Shown here: positions 6,023-6,144 of the stretch, piece by piece
How positions within the stretch are numbered: position 1 is the first letter of the stretch
Layout: every line of letters starts with the position of its first letter
Source of the DNA: Lachnospiraceae bacterium
GTDB taxonomy: Bacteria > Bacillota > Clostridia > Lachnospirales > Lachnospiraceae
Reading direction: 5' to 3'
Length of the DNA: 6,144 bases
Assembly (NCBI GenBank): GCA_017958585.1
Contig: JAGDCK010000187.1
Location: 1-6,144, forward strand
The notes under the pieces: model-generated
Databases searched by the model: none
The model's input: the letters and a program-made list of their open reading frames with translations, nothing else
What the model was told of the DNA's origin: nothing
Made by a program: the position numbers and the translations under genes

Positions 6023-6122
6023 GAAGCGGGTCCTGTCTGCAGGGCGCCGGTCGCTCAGACAGTCCTCGCCGCTACGCGTCTGCAAAAGCTCGCTTGGTGG
6101 CATTCCTACAGGACCCGCTTCT
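6023..6122 (+). repeat. GC-rich ~100-bp repeat, copy B
   Basis: This is the second copy, in the same orientation as A, after a 44-base AT-rich spacer (5979-6022). GC content counted over the 100 bases is 64. Its ends pair better than those of copy A: 6020-6036 and 6108-6124 form a 17-bp stem with one G:T pair. The CTGTCTG/CAGACAG pair recurs at 6033-6039 and 6056-6062. Upstream it shares GATTAA (6013-6018) with the left flank of A (5863-5868), but lacks the six bases GGTTAG that A has before TCC. This shows the homology runs past the core. Confidence 0.85.
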
Positions 6123-6144
6123 GGACTAACCTTAATCATAAATA
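6108..6144 (-). repeat. right arm of 37-bp perfect inverted repeat (may continue past window)
   Basis: This is the exact reverse complement of 5856-5892. It contains the end of copy B followed by the AT-rich outer segment. The match runs to the last base of the window, so the true length of the inverted repeat and any target-site duplication cannot be seen. Confidence 0.85.

Noticed and set aside
5879..6122. CRISPR array
   Set aside because: Only two units of about 100 bases are present, far longer than CRISPR repeats. There is a single 44-base spacer and no cas genes.
5879..6122. tRNA or rRNA fragment in the GC-rich repeat
   Set aside because: No T-loop consensus, anticodon arm or CCA-ended acceptor is apparent, and no familiar rRNA segment is recognised. 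Duplication with self-complementary ends fits a repeat element better.
5856..6144. Simple intrinsic terminator for an upstream gene
   Set aside because: The inverted arms are separated by more than 200 bases and no T-run follows the GC-rich arms, so the arrangement does not fit a standard terminator.

Overview
The window looks like chromosomal DNA from a strictly fermentative Firmicute, most likely a member of Clostridia/Lachnospiraceae. This is an inference from anaerobic ribonucleotide reductase activation, a clostridial-type dUTPase, a DegV lipid-binding protein, strong purine-rich ribosome binding sites, a TTG start, and moderately low GC by eye. No genus can be assigned with confidence. 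All seven recognisable genes are on the minus strand and are read from right to left.

The right end (about 5846-6144) has no gene. It holds two GC-rich, same-orientation copies of a roughly 100-base repeat. They are enclosed by a perfect 37-base inverted repeat whose right arm reaches the last base of the window. A candidate promoter with a 10-base palindrome near the expected transcription start lies between this repeat and nrdG.

The first gene cluster, in transcription order, is nrdG (radical-SAM activase of anaerobic ribonucleotide reductase), dut (dUTPase), a degV-family gene, and a shortened CbiE/CbiT-like methyltransferase homologue with a decayed SAM site. Gaps of 21 to 36 bases make these a likely operon. 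nrdG and dut both serve dNTP supply and quality. The other two genes have no clear functional link to that.

Next comes thrH (HAD-family phosphoserine phosphatase/homoserine phosphotransferase), which has its own promoter with an extended -10. It ends in a hairpin terminator whose 5' arm is the last codons of the gene.

Beyond the terminator a new promoter appears to drive pepT (zinc tripeptidase, complete) and then miaB (tRNA methylthiotransferase), which is cut by the left edge after 306 codons. Most of the window is ordinary housekeeping sequence. The parts worth a second look are the nested repeat at the right end, the orphan CbiE/CbiT derivative and the palindrome in front of nrdG.
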